Assembly (NCBI RefSeq): GCF_000317305.3
Contig: NC_023036.2
Coordinates: 4,588,001 to 4,652,000, forward strand
Length of the DNA: 64,000 nt
Direction: 5' to 3'
Source: Mycolicibacterium neoaurum VKM Ac-1815D
Lineage (GTDB): Bacteria > Actinomycetota > Actinomycetes > Mycobacteriales > Mycobacteriaceae
The position numbers and the translations under genes are program-made. This document shows, piece by piece, positions 61,616-64,000 of the stretch (within the stretch, counting starts at the first letter, position 1; the number at the start of each line of letters is the position of its first letter). The notes beneath the pieces are model-generated. The model made no database searches. It was not told the origin of the DNA and saw only the letters and a program-made list of their open reading frames with translations.

Positions 61616-63175
61616 GTGACGCTGACGATCCCGGCCGTGGCCGCCAGCAGACCCGCCGCGTTGTCCGGTGCGGCCGCGCAGCTGAAAACCAAGATCGGCC
61701 AAGTCGATTCCCTCATCGCCGGCCAGCGCAGCGCCCTCGGCGATCTGTCCGGCGGCTGGCAGGGCGCCGCGTCGCGGGCGGCTCAAGCCCGTGGCGAACA
61801 GAACACCGCCCGGTTGACCGAGTTGCGAGACCGACTGCAGACCATCGCGACCACGCTCGAGGGCGGCGGCACCAACATGACACCGCTTCGCCAGGCGATC
61901 GTCGACCTCACCAACCAGGCCGCCGCGCTGGGTGCGATCGTCGGCTCCGATGGCACCGTCGCTCCGTCCGGCAGCGGCCCGATGACCCCGGAGGTCGCCG
62001 CCGCGTACAGCACGGCGCTCAAGACGATGCTGACGCAATTCGGGGCTGTCGACCAGGCCACCTCCGCGGGCATCCACGGTGCCACTCCCCTGAGCACGCC
62101 CGGCGAGCTGCCCACCGAGACACCGACCCAACCCGATATCGAGGAGCTGAAGCCCCCCGAGGGGGCAACCGATACCGAGGTCAACCAGTGGTGGGACGGT
62201 CTCAGCCCGCACGACCAGACACGCATCATCGCCGAGAAACCCGAATGGATCGGCAATCTGGACGGGGTGCCCGGCACCGCGCGCGACCAGGCGAACCGGA
62301 ATCGGCTGGCACAGCTGCGCAAGGATCCGAACCTCACCGCCGAGGAACGCGGCACCATCGATGCCATCGACGATGCCATGTCCAAGCCGGACCGCCAGCT
62401 GCTGGTGCTGGACTTCGACGGTGAGCACCCGAAGGTGGCGGTGGCCTCCGGCAATGTCGACACCGCCGACCATGTCAGCGTCTACGTCCCCGGCACCGGA
62501 TCGGTGCCCTACGACAAACCGAATGCCGGCAACGACCTGCCCACCTATATCGAACAATCCGAATGGCTGCGCACCGAGACCGAGCGGGTGCTGGACACCG
62601 CGGGCAAGAGCGACGAGACCGTCGCGACCGTCGCTTGGCTCGGCTATGAACCGCCTGCCAACCTCGCTCAGGCCGGCAGCGCACACTATGCCGACGACAA
62701 CGCACCCGAACTGGCGTCGTTCATCAACGGCCTGGACAGTTCGCGCGACACCGACCCGCACCTGACCGTGCTCGGCCACTCCTACGGATCGACGCTGGCC
62801 AGCGAGGCACTGCAGCGCGGCACCGCCGCTGACGATGTCGTCTTCATGGGGTCCCCGGGACTGGAGACCAATCCGTGGCAGTTCTTCGACAATGTGACGC
62901 CCGCGGACCTGCACCTGGCCGAGGGCAACGTCTTCGTCCAGCACGCCGAGAACGATGTGGTGGCCAACCTGGGTCGATACGGCGGTGCCATCCCGTCCTC
63001 GCTGCCGGGATTCATCGACCTGTCCACCAACGCCGAGGCCACCCCGCTGGGTCAGCGAAACCAGTCCACCGGGCACAGCGAGTACTCGTTCGTCGATACC
63101 ACCGCGCTGTACAACCAGGCCGTGGTGGTGGCCGGACTGGGACAGGACGACCGATACGTGAAGGTGGAGGATTGA
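61616..63175 (+). CDS. DUF1023 alpha/beta hydrolase with WXG-like N-terminal helices
   Basis: A 519-residue protein from GTG 61616. The first 90 residues form a helical hairpin like WXG100 proteins (LSGGWQGAASRAAQARGEQN). The DUF1023 hydrolase domain follows (YVPGTGSVPYDK, WLGYEPPANLAQAG) with nucleophile motif LTVLGHSYGSTLASEAL, an Asp in HAENDVVANLG and His in STGHSEYSFVDT. Common in actinobacteria as a probable secreted or envelope hydrolase; substrate unknown. It is coupled to the downstream lipoprotein gene (TGATG). Confidence 0.85.
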   Translation: MTLTIPAVAASRPAALSGAAAQLKTKIGQVDSLIAGQRSALGDLSGGWQGAASRAAQARGEQNTARLTELRDRLQTIATTLEGGGTNMTPLRQAIVDLTNQAAALGAIVGSDGTVAPSGSGPMTPEVAAAYSTALKTMLTQFGAVDQATSAGIHGATPLSTPGELPTETPTQPDIEELKPPEGATDTEVNQWWDGLSPHDQTRIIAEKPEWIGNLDGVPGTARDQANRNRLAQLRKDPNLTAEERGTIDAIDDAMSKPDRQLLVLDFDGEHPKVAVASGNVDTADHVSVYVPGTGSVPYDKPNAGNDLPTYIEQSEWLRTETERVLDTAGKSDETVATVAWLGYEPPANLAQAGSAHYADDNAPELASFINGLDSSRDTDPHLTVLGHSYGSTLASEALQRGTAADDVVFMGSPGLETNPWQFFDNVTPADLHLAEGNVFVQHAENDVVANLGRYGGAIPSSLPGFIDLSTNAEATPLGQRNQSTGHSEYSFVDTTALYNQAVVVAGLGQDDRYVKVED

Positions 63176-63747
63176 TGTGGCGCCCGCTGATCGCATTCCT
63201 ACTGGCGGTACTGCTGACGGGGTGCGGGCCGATGTTTGAGTCCGAGTACCAGGGCCCCGCCGACGGAGACAACGGCCACGGCAGCCCCACCGAACTCGGC
63301 GTCCTGCTCGAGCGCCGCGATGCCGAGGAGGTGCTGGCCGACCGGGACCGGATGATCGGTGAGATGACCACCGAGCTCAGCCGGATCGTGCCGGGATCGC
63401 GCTGGCTGCCCACCCGCGACGAACGCAGCACCCACTGCGGCGATTTCGGTTCCACCGACGGCAACATCTACTTCAGCCGCAACTACGTCTCGGAGGTGCC
63501 GGTCTCGGCCGCCCTGTGGCCGCGGGCCGCCCAGACCGTCATCGATATCGCGGCGCGGTACGGGTTCACCGATGTCACGGGCCGCACCGAAAACCCGACC
63601 GACGACGAGGCCAAGGACCTGACCATCAGCGATGCCTACAGCGGCCGGGTGGCCTTCGGATCGATGGTGGCCGCGTCACTGCGGGTGACCACCGGCTGCT
63701 ATCTGACGGCCGAGGCCAAGCGCGCGGCCCGCGCAGAATCACCCTGA
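63175..63747 (+). CDS. Lipoprotein, LppA/LppV-like
   Basis: A 190-residue protein with a lipobox (LLAVLLTGCGP, Cys17) and a mature domain with ELGVLLERRDAEEVLADRDR and LSRIVPGSRWLPTRDERSTH, then YVSEVPVSAALWPRAAQTVI and TTGCYLTAEAK. The layout resembles mycobacterial LppA/LppV proteins, found beside DUF1023 hydrolases in other genomes as far as I recall. ATG 63175 overlaps the preceding stop. Confidence 0.65.
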   Translation: MWRPLIAFLLAVLLTGCGPMFESEYQGPADGDNGHGSPTELGVLLERRDAEEVLADRDRMIGEMTTELSRIVPGSRWLPTRDERSTHCGDFGSTDGNIYFSRNYVSEVPVSAALWPRAAQTVIDIAARYGFTDVTGRTENPTDDEAKDLTISDAYSGRVAFGSMVAASLRVTTGCYLTAEAKRAARAESP

Positions 63748-63751
63748 CCGG

Positions 63752-64000
63752 CTAGTCCGCGGTATCGGTCAACTGCGGATCGGCCTCCAGATGGGTGAGC
63801 CCGTTCCACACCACGTTGACCACGTGCGCGGCGACCACTTCCTTCGTGGGTTCGCGGACGTCGAGCCACCACTGGGCGGTCATCGACACCGACCCGACCA
63901 GCGCCTGGGCGTACAGCGGCGCCAGATCCGGGTCCAAACCGCGGCGCGAGAAATCCCCGGCCAGGATCGAGGCCACCTGGTTGACGGCGTCGTTGAGCAG
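63752..64000 (-). CDS. TetR-family regulator, C-terminal part (cut by window end)
   Basis: Only the last 82 residues are in the window. They form the end of a TetR ligand-binding domain (LDPDLAPLYAQALVGSVSMT, AQWWLDVREPTKEVVAAHVV, NVVWNGLTHLEADP). Its place after mfd corresponds to Rv1019 in M. tuberculosis, also a TetR regulator. Confidence 0.8.
   Translation of the reverse strand: MLNDAVNQVASILAGDFSRRGLDPDLAPLYAQALVGSVSMTAQWWLDVREPTKEVVAAHVVNVVWNGLTHLEADPQLTDTAD

Noticed and set aside
61508..63196. Minus-strand open frame extending mfd upstream to 1,774 codons
   Set aside because: It is antisense to the well-supported DUF1023 gene, is rich in G, H, Q and R without domains, and Mfd has its usual start at 61507.
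1..64000. CRISPR arrays, tRNA or rRNA genes, insertion sequences
   Set aside because: No regularly spaced repeats, no cloverleaf-like sequence and no transposase were seen; the 13E12 HNH gene is the only mobile-DNA-related hint.

Overview
The window is high-GC DNA from a fast-growing, non-tuberculous Mycobacterium (Mycolicibacterium type). The evidence is a run of genes with the Mycobacterium tuberculosis order ppx2 - DUF501 - ftsB - eno - lpqU ... mazG - mfd - TetR (the Rv1026 to Rv1019 block), together with kdpFABCDE, an NmtR/CtpJ pair, an MPT63-like secreted protein, DUF222/HNH (13E12-type) coding, and many GTG starts with 4-nt stop/start overlaps.

Layout. 1-5.1 kb is an accessory strip: a gene interrupted by a nonsense codon, an OLD-family ATPase/TOPRIM nuclease, a hypothetical gene with a doubtful 3' end, and a 13E12-type HNH protein. 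5.2-7.8 kb holds small membrane proteins, a lipoprotein and an unrecognised gene. 8.0-17.9 kb is a K+ uptake locus: a 31-aa membrane microprotein, kdpF, A, B, C, D, E and a second KdpD-like protein without a kinase domain, all on the + strand with overlapping or near-overlapping ends. 17.9-27.5 kb has an AraC regulator, a DinB-type enzyme, propionyl-CoA synthetase, an Fe3+ ABC importer with a candidate IdeR box, and a metal-efflux ATPase divergent from its NmtR repressor across a clear dyad. 27.8-33.9 kb has an MPT63-like protein, a membrane-anchored protein and the core ppx2-DUF501-ftsB-eno-lpqU block.

33.9-56.9 kb lies between lpqU and mazG, which are adjacent in M. tuberculosis, so it behaves as a large insertion of accessory functions. 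It contains efeO-efeB (candidate IdeR box, no efeU), a copper/haem-type operon (membrane protein, PepSY protein with a His-rich loop, PCuAC chaperone, second Tat DyP peroxidase), a 2-oxoacid dehydrogenase E1/E2 pair, an MFS transporter, a TetR regulator, and a nine-gene co-directional cluster: luciferase-like monooxygenase, two crotonases, acyl-CoA ligase, creatininase-family amidohydrolase, flavin reductase, a RibBA-like protein that has lost catalytic motifs in both domains, a second acyl-CoA ligase and an acyl-CoA dehydrogenase.

The part most likely to be new is 41-57 kb. The two intergenic regions (43.9 and 46.5 kb) carry almost the same 23-bp dyad, and each is followed 136-138 bp later by the same promoter form (TTGACA - 17 nt - TAGGTT). 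This points to one TetR-controlled regulon joining the E1/E2 complex, the transporter and the flavin-dependent catabolic cluster. Its substrate cannot be told from the sequence. 56.9-64 kb returns to the core (mazG, mfd, DUF1023 hydrolase, lipoprotein, TetR end).
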